This document shows, in pieces, positions 34,667 to 43,206 of a DNA stretch of 64,000 nucleotides. The translations under genes and the position numbers were made by a program. Under the pieces are notes generated by a model, which saw nothing but the letters and a program-made list of their open reading frames with translations, made no database searches and was not told where the DNA came from. The number at the start of each line of letters is the position of its first letter. Positions within the stretch are counted from its first letter, which is position 1. Source of the stretch: VRUE01 sp963817945. Lineage in GTDB: Bacteria; Actinomycetota; Thermoleophilia; Solirubrobacterales; 70-9. The DNA lies in assembly GCA_963817945.1 (NCBI GenBank), contig CAWFQH010000001.1:744001-808000 (forward strand). The letters are read 5' to 3'.

Positions 34667-35360
34667 GGCGCAGGGCCGGGACCCGCCAGGCCGCCTCAGT
34701 GGCGATCGCCAGGCCCATCTTCGAGGAACCGGCACGCCGATCGCGGAAGACGATCGGGACCTCGACCACGTCAAAGCCGAGGCCGACCGCCCGGTAGGTC
34801 AGCTCGATCTGAAAGGCATAGCCGCGCGAGCGCACGGCATCGAGGTCGATCGCCTCGAGCACCTCGCGGCGGAAGCACTTGAAGCCGCCGGTCAGGTCGC
34901 GCACAGGCAAACCGAGGACGAGGCGCGCGTAGGCGCTGCCGGCGTGGCTCACGGCACGCCGCAGCGGCGGCCAGTCGCTGACCCCGCCGCCCTCGACGTA
35001 GCGGGAACCGAGCACCACGTCGGCCTTCCCGCTGGCCTCCAGCAGGCGCGGCAGGTAGGCCGGGTCGTGCGAGAAGTCGGAGTCCATCTCCAGCACCAGG
35101 CCGGCCCCCGCGGCGAGCGCGTGGCGAAAGCCGGCGACGTAGGCCGGTCCGAGCCCTTCCTTGCGCGGCCGGTGCAGGACCTCGACCGCCTCTTCCGCCG
35201 CCGCCAGACGATCGGCGATCGCGCCGGTCCCGTCGGGCGAATTGTCGTCGACGATCAGGACCCGCGCCGATCCCGGCAGCTTGGCGCGCGCGGCGGCGAC
35301 GAAAGCCTCGATGTTGGCCGCCTCGTCGTAGGTCGGCAGGACCAGCCAGGCGGGGCCCAT
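34653..35360 (-). CDS. Polyprenol monophosphomannose synthase-like GT2
   Basis: A 235-aa enzyme like actinobacterial Ppm1/DPM1: AWLVLPTYDEAANIEAFV, VLIVDDNSPDGTGAIAD, HRPRKEGLGPAYVAGFRHAL, LEMDSDFSHDPAYLPRLL with the catalytic Asp motif, GSRYVEGGGVSDWP, DLTGGFKCFRREVL and VPIVFRDRRAGSSKMG. It lacks a C-terminal membrane domain. It would make polyprenyl-phosphate mannose (or another hexose) for extracytoplasmic glycosyltransferases. It is followed upstream on the same strand by a 2-base gap to the PNPOx-like gene. Confidence 0.92.
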   Translation of the reverse strand: MGPAWLVLPTYDEAANIEAFVAAARAKLPGSARVLIVDDNSPDGTGAIADRLAAAEEAVEVLHRPRKEGLGPAYVAGFRHALAAGAGLVLEMDSDFSHDPAYLPRLLEASGKADVVLGSRYVEGGGVSDWPPLRRAVSHAGSAYARLVLGLPVRDLTGGFKCFRREVLEAIDLDAVRSRGYAFQIELTYRAVGLGFDVVEVPIVFRDRRAGSSKMGLAIATEAAWRVPALRLRRR

Positions 35361-35362
35361 GC

Positions 35363-35830
35363 TCAGTAGGTGCCGCCGAGCTTGCGGTGGTCCCAGCTCG
35401 CGACCCGTTGCGACTTGAAGTGAATAGCCACGCGTTTCGGCGCCTGCGCTTCAAGCGCCGCCCTGGCGTCGCCCTCGACAGCCGAGATGCCCTCGGCGTA
35501 GCGCACCGTCAACTCTTCGGCGAAGCCGATCACGGTCTCGAAGTCGCGGTGGATCGCCGCCTCGGCCTCGATCATCGCGCCCCGCAGCTCGCCGTACTCG
35601 TGCCCGGTCTCGACCAGGACGGTCGCCCGCGGGTCGCGTTCCAGGTTGCGCACCTTCTGCGACTTGGCGTAGGTCCAGATCCAGACCTCGCCATGGCGTG
35701 GGACGAACCAGAGCGGCATCGAGTGCGGCCAGCCACGCGGGCCGTTCGAGGAGACCACAGCGACCCGCTCCTGCTCGAGCAGCTCCAGCAGCTCGTCCTC
35801 GCTCAGCTGGATCTGATCGCGGCGGCTCAC
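35363..35830 (-). CDS. Pyridoxamine 5'-phosphate oxidase-like (split-barrel flavoprotein)
   Basis: A 155-aa split-barrel protein of the FMN/F420-binding type common in actinobacteria: LSEDELLELLEQERVAVVSSN at the start, then PHSMPLWFVPRHGEVWIWTY, KVRNLERDPRATVLVETG and a C-terminal VAIHFKSQRVASWDHRKLGGTY. The substrate and cofactor (FMN, F420, heme or biliverdin) cannot be told. It lies 2 bases upstream of the Ppm1-like gene and is divergent from the acyltransferase. Confidence 0.82.
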   Translation of the reverse strand: MSRRDQIQLSEDELLELLEQERVAVVSSNGPRGWPHSMPLWFVPRHGEVWIWTYAKSQKVRNLERDPRATVLVETGHEYGELRGAMIEAEAAIHRDFETVIGFAEELTVRYAEGISAVEGDARAALEAQAPKRVAIHFKSQRVASWDHRKLGGTY

Positions 35831-35892
35831 CGGCGGGACTCTATGCGGAGCCAGTGCCCTCGGCTGGGCAATATAAACAGACGGGTACTACT

Positions 35893-37113
35893 ATGCCCCG
35901 CTTGAAGGCGGCCGCAATCTCAGCGCCGGTCGCGACGGGGGCGCCGCGACTCCCGGCGCTAACCGGCATCAGGATCCTCGCGGCGCTTGCCGTCTACCTC
36001 AGCCACGTCGGACCGCCCGCCGACGCACCACCCTGGCTCGCCAACTTCTTCTTCTCCGGCTACAGCGGCGTCACCCTCTTCTTTGTCCTCTCCGGCTTCG
36101 TGCTGGCGATCAACTACCTCGGCAGCCTCAGCCGACCGACCGCGGGCGGCGTCTACCGCTACTTCGTCGCCCGCTTCGCCCGCGTCTACCCCCTCTACGT
36201 GCTGATCCTCTTCTACTTCGTCGTGCGACAGCACGCCCTGGGCGAAAGCATCGACGGCTGGTGGTGGAACGCGTTCGCGCTCCAGGCCTGGAGCCCGAGC
36301 CTCGACGTCGCCTACAGCTTCGATCCGCCCGCCTGGTCGATCAGCGTCGAGTTCTTCCTCTACGCCTGCTTCCCGCTGATGATCCCTCTCATGACCCGCC
36401 TGCGGCGGCCGCGGACGGTCTTGATCGCAGCTGCGGGGGTCGTCACGGCGATGGCCGCCCTGGCGGGCTGGTTCGTCATAGCCGGGCTCGACAGCCTCAC
36501 CTACGCCGACCCCGATTCGGCCCACCGTTGGCTTTACCGCACGCCGCTAACCCGCCTCGGGGACTTCGCGCTTGGCATCCTCGCCGCTCTCCTCTACTTC
36601 CAGGCCCGCGAGAGACCGGCAGTAAAGCGGTTGGGGGTGCCGCTGGTACTGGCGGCGGTAGCGGCGACCGTCTTCCTGATGTGCTGGGAAGACCTCGCCT
36701 TGACGCCGTGGAGCTGGGACCTCGCCTACGCGGTGCCGGCGACGGTCTTCATCTTCGGCCTCGCGGTTGCACCGCTGAGCTGGCCGGCCAAGTTCCTCTC
36801 GTTGCCCTTCATGGTCCTGCTCGGAGAGGCGTCCTACGCCTTCTACCTCATCCACCACCCAGCCCTCTCCTTCTTCGGCGGCGGCATGTGGGGGACGCTC
36901 GCCTCGCCGACGACGGTCGTCTTCGAAGCGTTGACGCTGGGCGCGATCCTCGCCCTCGCGATCGGCCTTCACGTCGGCTTCGAGCGACCGGCTCGGGCCT
37001 GGATCAGACGGGTACTCGCAGGGCGCAGGGATAAACCGGACGCGGTGGTGATCCCGACTGCCCCCGCCGGCGATCCGGTCCCTGTTCGGGCCGCCAGCGG
37101 GCCCGCCTCCTAG
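35893..37113 (+). CDS. Acyltransferase 3 family membrane protein
   Basis: A 406-aa membrane protein with about ten helices: TGIRILAALAVYLSHVGPP with the conserved His, VTLFFVLSGFVLAINY, FARVYPLYVLILFY with the conserved Arg and PPAWSISVEFFLYACFP. It is the second O-acyltransferase of this kind in the window and closes the polysaccharide locus. The C-terminus is a short basic tail. It is convergent with the DUF1906 gene, with a perfect small palindrome at the junction. Confidence 0.9.
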   Translation: MPRLKAAAISAPVATGAPRLPALTGIRILAALAVYLSHVGPPADAPPWLANFFFSGYSGVTLFFVLSGFVLAINYLGSLSRPTAGGVYRYFVARFARVYPLYVLILFYFVVRQHALGESIDGWWWNAFALQAWSPSLDVAYSFDPPAWSISVEFFLYACFPLMIPLMTRLRRPRTVLIAAAGVVTAMAALAGWFVIAGLDSLTYADPDSAHRWLYRTPLTRLGDFALGILAALLYFQARERPAVKRLGVPLVLAAVAATVFLMCWEDLALTPWSWDLAYAVPATVFIFGLAVAPLSWPAKFLSLPFMVLLGEASYAFYLIHHPALSFFGGGMWGTLASPTTVVFEALTLGAILALAIGLHVGFERPARAWIRRVLAGRRDKPDAVVIPTAPAGDPVPVRAASGPAS

Positions 37114-37121
37114 CCAGGAGG
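37106..37121. terminator. Bidirectional terminator-like hairpin
   Basis: A perfect 6-bp stem CCTCCT/AGGAGG with loop AGCC between two convergent genes. It overlaps the stop codon of the acyltransferase. Confidence 0.45.
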
Positions 37122-37123
37122 GC

Positions 37124-38932
37124 CTACCGCAAGTCCGGGCGCAGCACCAGCGAGCGCACGATCCGCCCATCGGGGACGGCGAGGACGAGGTCGGTGCGCA
37201 GGCTGTCGCGGCCGCGGGCCAGGAGGCGGCCGCGGCGGCTGAGCGGTGCGTGGAAGGTCTGCGAGGCTCCACCCGCGAGCCGGAACGGCCGCCGCCCGAC
37301 ACCCGCCCTGACCACCTTGGTGCGAACGCGGCGCCCGGCGCCACTGGCGCCAGCGACCCGCACCCGCACCCGGGCGCGGAGCAAGATCTGGCCGGGGCAC
37401 TGCGTTTCGACAGGCCAGTCGCAGCGGACGGTGACGCGGACCGAGCCGCGCCGCGGCTGGGCGGCGAGCAGCGTGAGCGGCGGCGGGACGCCGACGGAAC
37501 GGCAACCGAGCGGCTTGTCGGAGCCGGGCCCGACATCGACCGCGTAGGCGCAGAGGCGCTCGCGTCCGGTCTTCGCGGTGAGGAAGCTGGTGTCGAAGCC
37601 GCCGATTCCACCCGAGGTCCGGTGGCTGAGGGCGATATCCGGCCGTGCGCCAGCGGCGACCGGACCCAGTTCGTGCAGCAGGGCGCCGCGCTGGCCCGGC
37701 TTGCCACCGACGTAGACGCGGATCGAGAGCGGTTGGCCAGGGGCGCTGGGGTCGAAGGCCCAGCCGCTCACCCGCAACTGGCCCGGGAGCGGCGATTCGG
37801 CGATCTCGAGGCGGCCCTTGGGATCGTCGGAGGTCGCGACCAAAGAGCCGGCGGTCGCGCCTTCGACGTAGTTGTTGTCGATGTTGATCGTCACCCCGCC
37901 CCAGGTCTCGTCGTGGCCACCGCGGTACTGGCGGATCCGCTGCCCTTCGCTCCAGGCGTAGTCGGGCACGTAGGGGTCATCGGCCGTTTTGCGGCCGTCC
38001 CAGTTGGCGATCCAGATGTGATCGGGGTGCAGGTAGGAAGTGCCGAGTCGGTCGACGAGGTCGGCGATGCCGGAGGCGCCGCTGCTGTAGACGCCGGAGA
38101 GGTAGCCGAGGGCGTGCAGCTTCGCCGTCCAGGCGCCGAGGAAGGTAAGGGTTGCAGCGGTGGCGCTTGCAGTGCGGGAGTAGCTCTCCATGTCGTAGTA
38201 GATCGGGCTGCCGGGGCCGATTCCGACTGCGGCGGCGTCTTCGACCGCGTCGAGGGCGGCGGCGGTTCCCTGCGAGACGGCCGCGGTGGAGCTGAGGGTC
38301 GCGCATGAGGTGCAGCTGCTGGTCGGAGCCTGCAAGCCGACATAAGTCGGGATCAGGCTCCAGCCGGCTGCGACCTGTTCGGCGACCCAGCTCGCGGTCA
38401 GGTTCGGCTGCGAGCAACCCCGGTTGAGGCCGCCGATGTAGACGCCGATTGCGCGGTAGGGGGAGGAGTCCCAGGCGCGCATCGAGCGGCGCGAGGGTGC
38501 CGTGCAGGCGTCGAAGCCAAGGCCGACGAAGCCTGAGACGCTGGAGATGCGGGCCGTCGGCGCGCTGCTGGCACCTGCCTTCGCGCGTGCCTCGGCGGCC
38601 GGATCGACCAGGATCGCCCGGCGCCGACCCATCGCGCTTGCCGGGCAGCGCTGGTCGGGACGCGGACCGCCGAGGTAGACGGCGCGCCGGTCGAGCCGCA
38701 CGCAGGCCCGCGGGTGCTCAGCGAGGCGAATCACGGGCCAACCAGCCGGAACCCGCACGGCCTCGCCCTGGAAGTGAACGACCCGGGCGCTCGACGGCGC
38801 CAGGGCATAGGCCGTGCCGGCGGACCCCTGCCATGCGGCGACAAGCGCAAGCATCGCCAGGACGACGCCCACCGACGTCCAAGCACGTGCCCCCGCTCCG
38901 CTCGAGACGGCCATACGCATACGAACCCGCAT
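37124..38932 (-). CDS. Secreted DUF1906 (Rv2525c-like, GH25-like fold) protein
   Basis: A 602-aa exported protein with a signal segment at about 17-43. The domain at about 135-390 is of the glycoside-hydrolase-like DUF1906 type: GFVGLGFDACTAPSRRSM, YRAIGVYIGGLNRGC, WSLIPTYVGLQAP, PIYYDMESY with the family's acidic residues, GVYSSG, IWIANWDG and a late INIDNNYVEG. A beta-rich region (about 395-500) and a C-terminal beta domain follow. Rv2525c is linked to cell-wall polysaccharide control in mycobacteria; here the role is inferred only from the fold and export. Confidence 0.86.
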   Translation of the reverse strand: MRVRMRMAVSSGAGARAWTSVGVVLAMLALVAAWQGSAGTAYALAPSSARVVHFQGEAVRVPAGWPVIRLAEHPRACVRLDRRAVYLGGPRPDQRCPASAMGRRRAILVDPAAEARAKAGASSAPTARISSVSGFVGLGFDACTAPSRRSMRAWDSSPYRAIGVYIGGLNRGCSQPNLTASWVAEQVAAGWSLIPTYVGLQAPTSSCTSCATLSSTAAVSQGTAAALDAVEDAAAVGIGPGSPIYYDMESYSRTASATAATLTFLGAWTAKLHALGYLSGVYSSGASGIADLVDRLGTSYLHPDHIWIANWDGRKTADDPYVPDYAWSEGQRIRQYRGGHDETWGGVTINIDNNYVEGATAGSLVATSDDPKGRLEIAESPLPGQLRVSGWAFDPSAPGQPLSIRVYVGGKPGQRGALLHELGPVAAGARPDIALSHRTSGGIGGFDTSFLTAKTGRERLCAYAVDVGPGSDKPLGCRSVGVPPPLTLLAAQPRRGSVRVTVRCDWPVETQCPGQILLRARVRVRVAGASGAGRRVRTKVVRAGVGRRPFRLAGGASQTFHAPLSRRGRLLARGRDSLRTDLVLAVPDGRIVRSLVLRPDLR

Positions 38933-39006
38933 CCGGGGCCACGGTAGCGCTCACCCGCTTCCATTCCTCGCTGGCGGGGAGCCCCTGCAAAGACGCGCCC
39001 GAACGA

Positions 39007-39033
39007 AAGCAGCCGGCACGAGGCCGGCTGCTT
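39007..39033 (-). terminator. Terminator hairpin after the NAVKS repeat gene
   Basis: A perfect 11-bp stem AAGCAGCCGGC/GCCGGCTGCTT with loop ACGAG, 21 bases past the stop codon of the 39055-39780 gene. On the minus strand the second arm is followed by TCGTTCGG, with only a weak U-run. Confidence 0.7.
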
Positions 39034-39054
39034 GGGATGCTTGTCGGGCTTGGC

Positions 39055-39780
39055 TCAGCCCAGTTCGACCACGGTGATCCGCAGGTTCCCGGTGACGTTG
39101 GGACCGCAGCTCGGATCGCCGAACGAGCCCGCTGAGAGGGACTGCAGCTGCCCGGCGGTGAGCATGCCCACGGCCGTGCTGGTGTTGGCGACGCCATTCA
39201 CCGCAAACGGAGGCTGCGCTTCGGAGTTGGCGCTTATCCCGAGGAAGGCAGTCGGTTCCCCGTTGACGTAGATCTGCACGCCGGCGAAGCAAGATTCGAA
39301 CGGTTCGACGCCGGCGTCGGAGGGGTTCGCCCGCAGTTCGGCCAGCAGCTCATACGACTTGCCGGTTGCCGGCGTGAAGCTGGTCGTGCCGCTCAACGCG
39401 ATCGGGGTGCCCGCCCCCGAGGTGACTGCGGTCGCCAGACCCGGGATGTTGGTGGCCTGCGCGTCGACGATCTGGAGGCCGGCAAGGGTCCCGGTTTTGA
39501 GCTTCGTCCGGGTGATCGATCCTTTCGCAAGCTTCTTTTCCGTCACGGCATTGGCGGCGAGCTTCGCCGACTTCACCGAGTTTTTCGCCAGGTTCCTGGT
39601 CTTGACCGCGTTGCTGGCGATGTCCTGGGACTTGACCGCGTTCCGGGCGATGTTCGTCGACTTCACCGCGTTCTTCCCCAGTTGGGAGGCGGCCATGACA
39701 ACGCCACCGCTGAGCGCAAGGAACAGGGCGAGCGTCGCAACGACGTTCGCGTAAGTGAGCTTCCTCAGAAGCACTCGCAT
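39055..39780 (-). CDS. Secreted protein with tandem NAVKS-type repeats
   Basis: A 241-aa protein with a signal peptide (VVATLALFLALSGGVVMA). Seven-residue units follow in register every 7-8 residues: NAVKSTNIAR, NAVKSQDIAS, NAVKTRNLAK, NSVKSAKLAA, NAVTEKKLAK, over about residues 36-88. The remaining ~150 residues are a beta-rich domain with two Cys pairs. Such repeats are common in Thermoleophilia surface proteins; their function is not known to me. A strong AGGAGGA ribosome-binding site precedes the ATG, and an 18-base perfect palindrome lies 22 bases upstream of it. This gene differs from its neighbours in using many AAG/ACC codons forced by the repeat. Confidence 0.75.
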   Translation of the reverse strand: MRVLLRKLTYANVVATLALFLALSGGVVMAASQLGKNAVKSTNIARNAVKSQDIASNAVKTRNLAKNSVKSAKLAANAVTEKKLAKGSITRTKLKTGTLAGLQIVDAQATNIPGLATAVTSGAGTPIALSGTTSFTPATGKSYELLAELRANPSDAGVEPFESCFAGVQIYVNGEPTAFLGISANSEAQPPFAVNGVANTSTAVGMLTAGQLQSLSAGSFGDPSCGPNVTGNLRITVVELG

Positions 39781-39802
39781 CTATCTCCTCCTGCTAGACA
39801 GG

Positions 39803-39820
39803 CGCACACAGCTGTGTGCG
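39803..39820. promoter_or_regulatory. Perfect 18-base palindrome upstream of the NAVKS gene
   Basis: CGCACACAGCTGTGTGCG is its own reverse complement and lies 22 bases before the ATG, just upstream of the AGGAGGA site. It could be a dimeric-regulator operator or a leader hairpin. No matching repressor is identifiable in the window. Confidence 0.4.
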
Positions 39821-39857
39821 AATCATTGGTCGGCGAGACTCTATTGAAATTGAGAGT

Positions 39858-42245
39858 TCAAGTATTGGTACCTGGCGGTACCAGGTCCAGGTCCCGCCAG
39901 GGCCCCTCGCCGATGAGGGGCTGGGTCCGACCCTGAAGCCAGTCGGCTTGGAGGTCGTCGTAGTGGGGGCTGGCCGGATGGCCGGACTGGCCGGTGAACA
40001 TCTGCCAGCGCGAGCAGGTGGGGTCGGTCGGGTCGGCGACCAGGCGCCAGCTCGGCGCCCAGACGGCGCGGTAAGGGTCGTTGGGGTCGTAGGCGATCTG
40101 GCTCACCGTCTCCTGCGCCCCTCCCGCTTTGAGGCGGCGATTGAGGATGCGGCGCAGCAGCGGATTGGCTTCGCCGAGCGGGTGCGGGAACTCCATCTCG
40201 TGCACGGACCCCCAGCGCCAGCCCTCGGGGTCGGGCCCGAAGCGGTCGCCGAGGTCGTCGAGGGCGCCGCCCAGTGCTTCCAGCACCAGCTCGTCCCAGG
40301 GCTTACCGATCAACGTCTCGTCGCCCTCCTCCCAAAGCTTCAGCAGGTGGGAATGCCAGCGCCATGGCGAGGTGACGTGGGGGGTGAAGCCGTTGTCGGC
40401 GCGGTCCAACCAGCGCTCGCTGAGGTCGCGGTCGCCGATTGCCGCGCGGGCTACCTCGCGCGCCAGCCGCAGCAGGAAGGCTTGGTAGATCGAGCCGGCG
40501 ATCGAGTCGGGGTCGAGCCGCCCGTCCCAGCTGCGCAAGCGCTCCAGGGCACTGCGCTCGCGCTGGCCGCTCGGTGCCAGGCGCGCCAACCGCCGCGCCA
40601 CCTCCAGGCCCGGGATCGAGAGGTTGTCGGACTGCATCGCCTCGAAGCCCTCGACGTCGTGCTGATCGCTCGCTTGCAGCATTTCCTCGATCCGCCGTGC
40701 CCGGTAGCCGTCGAGCCAGTCGCTGGTGATGTGGTGCGGGTACTCGTCGCCGACGATGCGGTTGTTGGCGGTGACGAGGTAGCCGCGCTCGGGGTCGGTC
40801 TCCTCCGGCAGCTCCTCGTAGGGGACGACTCCCTCCCACTCGAACTCGCCGCTCCAGCCCGGCTTCGGCAGGTCGGGGCAGCCGCCGCGCCGCAGCGGCA
40901 GGCGGCCGATCAGCTTGTACCCGATCGAGCCGTGGCGGTCGGCCCAGATCAAGTTCGAGGCGGGCGACGTGTGGCCCTCGAGCGCCGCGACCAGATCGGG
41001 GCCGGAGCGGATCCCGTGCAGGTCGAACATCCCCTTGAAGGCGGTCGGGCGGTCGAGCGCGATCCAGCGCAGGGCGAGCGGCTCGGCGTCGTCGGCCCCA
41101 AGCGCGGCGTTGACGAGGGGGCCGTGATGGGTGAGGCGGACGTCGAGCACCTCGGGCGCGTCGCGGCCCTTGACGGCGATCTCCTCGCGCACGATCTCCA
41201 GCGGCAGCCACTCGTCCTCGAAGCGGTAGCGGTCGCCCTCGACCTGCTCGACGAAGAGGTCCTGGACGTCAGCCATTACGTTGGTGAAGGTCCAGGCGAC
41301 GTCGTCGTTCTGGCCCATATAGACGCCCGGCATGCCGGGCAGCGAGGCGCCGCGAACGGTGCGACCGCTCTGCGTGAGGCCGATCTGGTACCAGATGCCG
41401 GGCATACTCTGGGGCAGGTGCGGGTCGCCGGCCAGCAGCGGCGCACCGGTCGCGCTGAGCTTGCCGCTGACGGCCCAGTTGTTGGAGCCGCTGGCCTCGG
41501 CGGCGAAGCCGATCTGGCGGCGCACGGCGTCGATCTGCTCGGCCAGGCCGAGGCCGTCGCCCGACCAGCCTTCGAGCATGACGATCGGGTTGTCGGCGGG
41601 ATAGCCGGGGTCGAGGCGGGCCGCCAGCTCCGGCCCCAGTGCCCGCGTCATGTCGGCCCGCAGCAGCTCCTTCTCCCAGTTGGTCGAGAGGCCGAAGGCG
41701 AGCAGCTTGCCGAGGCCGAGGATGTCGACCGGCTGCCAGGGCTCAAACTCGAGTCGCAGCAGCTGCATCTCGAACGGCGGTGCGGGAGCGCAGCGGGCCG
41801 CCGCGTTGACCCCCTCGCAGAAGCGCTCCAGCAAGGCCCGCAGCTCGGGATCGAGCGCCGCCGCCTCGCGCTCGGCTGTGCGCCGCATCCCCAGCGTCCG
41901 CATCAGGCGATCGACCGGCAGGGCCTCGGGCCCGGCGAACTCGGAGACGCGACCGGAGACGACGCGACGGTAGAAGTCCAGCTGCCAGAGCCGGTCCTGC
42001 CCGTGGCAGAAGCCCTCGGCGAACCAGAGGTCGTCGGCGTTCTCGGCCTCGACGTGCGGCACGCCCCAGCGGTCGCGCCGCACCCGCACCGGCCCGTGCA
42101 GCTCCGGCAGCTCGATCGTGCCCTTCGTCTTCGGCAGCGGTCGTCGCGCCAGCCAATGCCAGAGCGCGGCCGCAGACGCCGCGACGAGACCCGCGCCCGC
42201 CGCACCGGCCAGCAGTCCCGTTCTCGCTGCCCGCTTCCGCCTCAT
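39858..42245 (-). CDS. Penicillin acylase family (Ntn hydrolase) protein
   Basis: A 795-aa protein with an N-terminal hydrophobic segment (about 9-33) for export or anchoring. Family order: VRRDRWGVPHVEAENADDLWFAEGFCHGQDR in the alpha part, then the autoprocessing site before Ser254 in GSNNWAVSG. The new N-terminal Ser is the catalytic nucleophile of the beta chain. YMGQNDDVAWTFTN, NRIVGDEYPHH and a late GSVHEMEFPHPLG follow. The substrate range is wide in this family (beta-lactams, acyl-homoserine lactones, other amides) and cannot be fixed here. A hairpin (TGGTACC/GGTACCA) overlaps its last codons. Confidence 0.93.
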   Translation of the reverse strand: MRRKRAARTGLLAGAAGAGLVAASAAALWHWLARRPLPKTKGTIELPELHGPVRVRRDRWGVPHVEAENADDLWFAEGFCHGQDRLWQLDFYRRVVSGRVSEFAGPEALPVDRLMRTLGMRRTAEREAAALDPELRALLERFCEGVNAAARCAPAPPFEMQLLRLEFEPWQPVDILGLGKLLAFGLSTNWEKELLRADMTRALGPELAARLDPGYPADNPIVMLEGWSGDGLGLAEQIDAVRRQIGFAAEASGSNNWAVSGKLSATGAPLLAGDPHLPQSMPGIWYQIGLTQSGRTVRGASLPGMPGVYMGQNDDVAWTFTNVMADVQDLFVEQVEGDRYRFEDEWLPLEIVREEIAVKGRDAPEVLDVRLTHHGPLVNAALGADDAEPLALRWIALDRPTAFKGMFDLHGIRSGPDLVAALEGHTSPASNLIWADRHGSIGYKLIGRLPLRRGGCPDLPKPGWSGEFEWEGVVPYEELPEETDPERGYLVTANNRIVGDEYPHHITSDWLDGYRARRIEEMLQASDQHDVEGFEAMQSDNLSIPGLEVARRLARLAPSGQRERSALERLRSWDGRLDPDSIAGSIYQAFLLRLAREVARAAIGDRDLSERWLDRADNGFTPHVTSPWRWHSHLLKLWEEGDETLIGKPWDELVLEALGGALDDLGDRFGPDPEGWRWGSVHEMEFPHPLGEANPLLRRILNRRLKAGGAQETVSQIAYDPNDPYRAVWAPSWRLVADPTDPTCSRWQMFTGQSGHPASPHYDDLQADWLQGRTQPLIGEGPWRDLDLVPPGTNT

Positions 42246-42303
42246 GCGGCCAGCGTAGCGGGAGAGCAGCCGCTCGCGTCGTTCAGCTGGCCAGCCGGCC
42301 AGG

Positions 42304-43206
42304 ATGATGTTTGGGGCAGCCGCTCCGCATATGCTCGGCCGGGTGACGCGCGCGCGAAGGCATCCGAGGACGACCGACCGCGTCCGGGCTTTTTTGGCCA
42401 AACGCTCGCTGCCGGTCCTGATCGCCGAGTTCCTCGCCGCGGTCGCCCTCGTCTCGCTGGCCCTGGCCCTCGCCTTCGCGCTGACCGACGCAGGCCGCAA
42501 TCCGCCCACCTTTCTCGAGTGGTGGAAGGAGACGGCCCTCTCCCTGCTCTCCTTCCCGACCGATCTGATGCTCTCACCCAACGTCGGCACCGGCCGCAGC
42601 TTCCTGCAGCTGCTCACCGCCGTCGCTGGGGTTGTCCTTCCCGCCCTCTTCATCGCGGCGATCGTGCTCAAGCTCTTCATTTCGCCGCAGCTCTTTGTGA
42701 TGCGCGAGAAAGTCGTGGCGATGCCCACCGATCCCAAGCACCCGCGCAAAGACCAGCTGGGCAGCCACCACCTGGCCTTACGCTGTTACAGCTCCACCCG
42801 CTTCGAGCTGCTCAACGTCACATTTTCGGTGCTGATCAGATTCGAGCAGGAAGACGCCGACGGGACCCCCACGCTCTTCCATCGAGAGCTCGAGGTGGCC
42901 AACCCGCGCTACGCGATCGCCCGCTCGCATGTTCCCTTCACGATCTCGATCCGGATCGAGGGATCCGACTGGGAAGATCGAGATGCAGGGGATCTCGCCA
43001 CCCTTCAGGGATTCCCGGTGGACCCCAAGACTGAGCTGATCGTTCTGATCGAGGGGAGCATCCCGGAGCTGGGCACCGAATTCACCGAAGCGCACCACAC
43101 TCCGCTCGAAGCCTGCCTCAGCACAGCGCCCTACGCCGGCGTCACGGTCGGCAATCCGAACCGCTCCCGCAAATGGGACGGCTGGGAAGACTTCGATGAG
43201 CGCTAG
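42304..43206 (+). CDS. Two-helix membrane protein with Kir-like cytoplasmic domain, pore motif absent
   Basis: A 300-aa protein. Two helices (about 37-62 and 105-128) flank a short segment that sits where a channel pore loop would be, but it reads FPTDLMLSPNVGTG with no TxGYG filter. The C-terminal ~170 residues look beta-rich and recall the inward-rectifier cytoplasmic domain: HLALRCYSSTRFELLNVTFS, ISIRIEGSDWE and ELIVLIEGSIPELGTEF, a pattern like the Kir VVxLEG motif. I infer a Kir-fold protein that may not conduct potassium; the similarity is by eye. It overlaps the next gene by 11 bases. Confidence 0.5.
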   Translation: MMFGAAAPHMLGRVTRARRHPRTTDRVRAFLAKRSLPVLIAEFLAAVALVSLALALAFALTDAGRNPPTFLEWWKETALSLLSFPTDLMLSPNVGTGRSFLQLLTAVAGVVLPALFIAAIVLKLFISPQLFVMREKVVAMPTDPKHPRKDQLGSHHLALRCYSSTRFELLNVTFSVLIRFEQEDADGTPTLFHRELEVANPRYAIARSHVPFTISIRIEGSDWEDRDAGDLATLQGFPVDPKTELIVLIEGSIPELGTEFTEAHHTPLEACLSTAPYAGVTVGNPNRSRKWDGWEDFDER

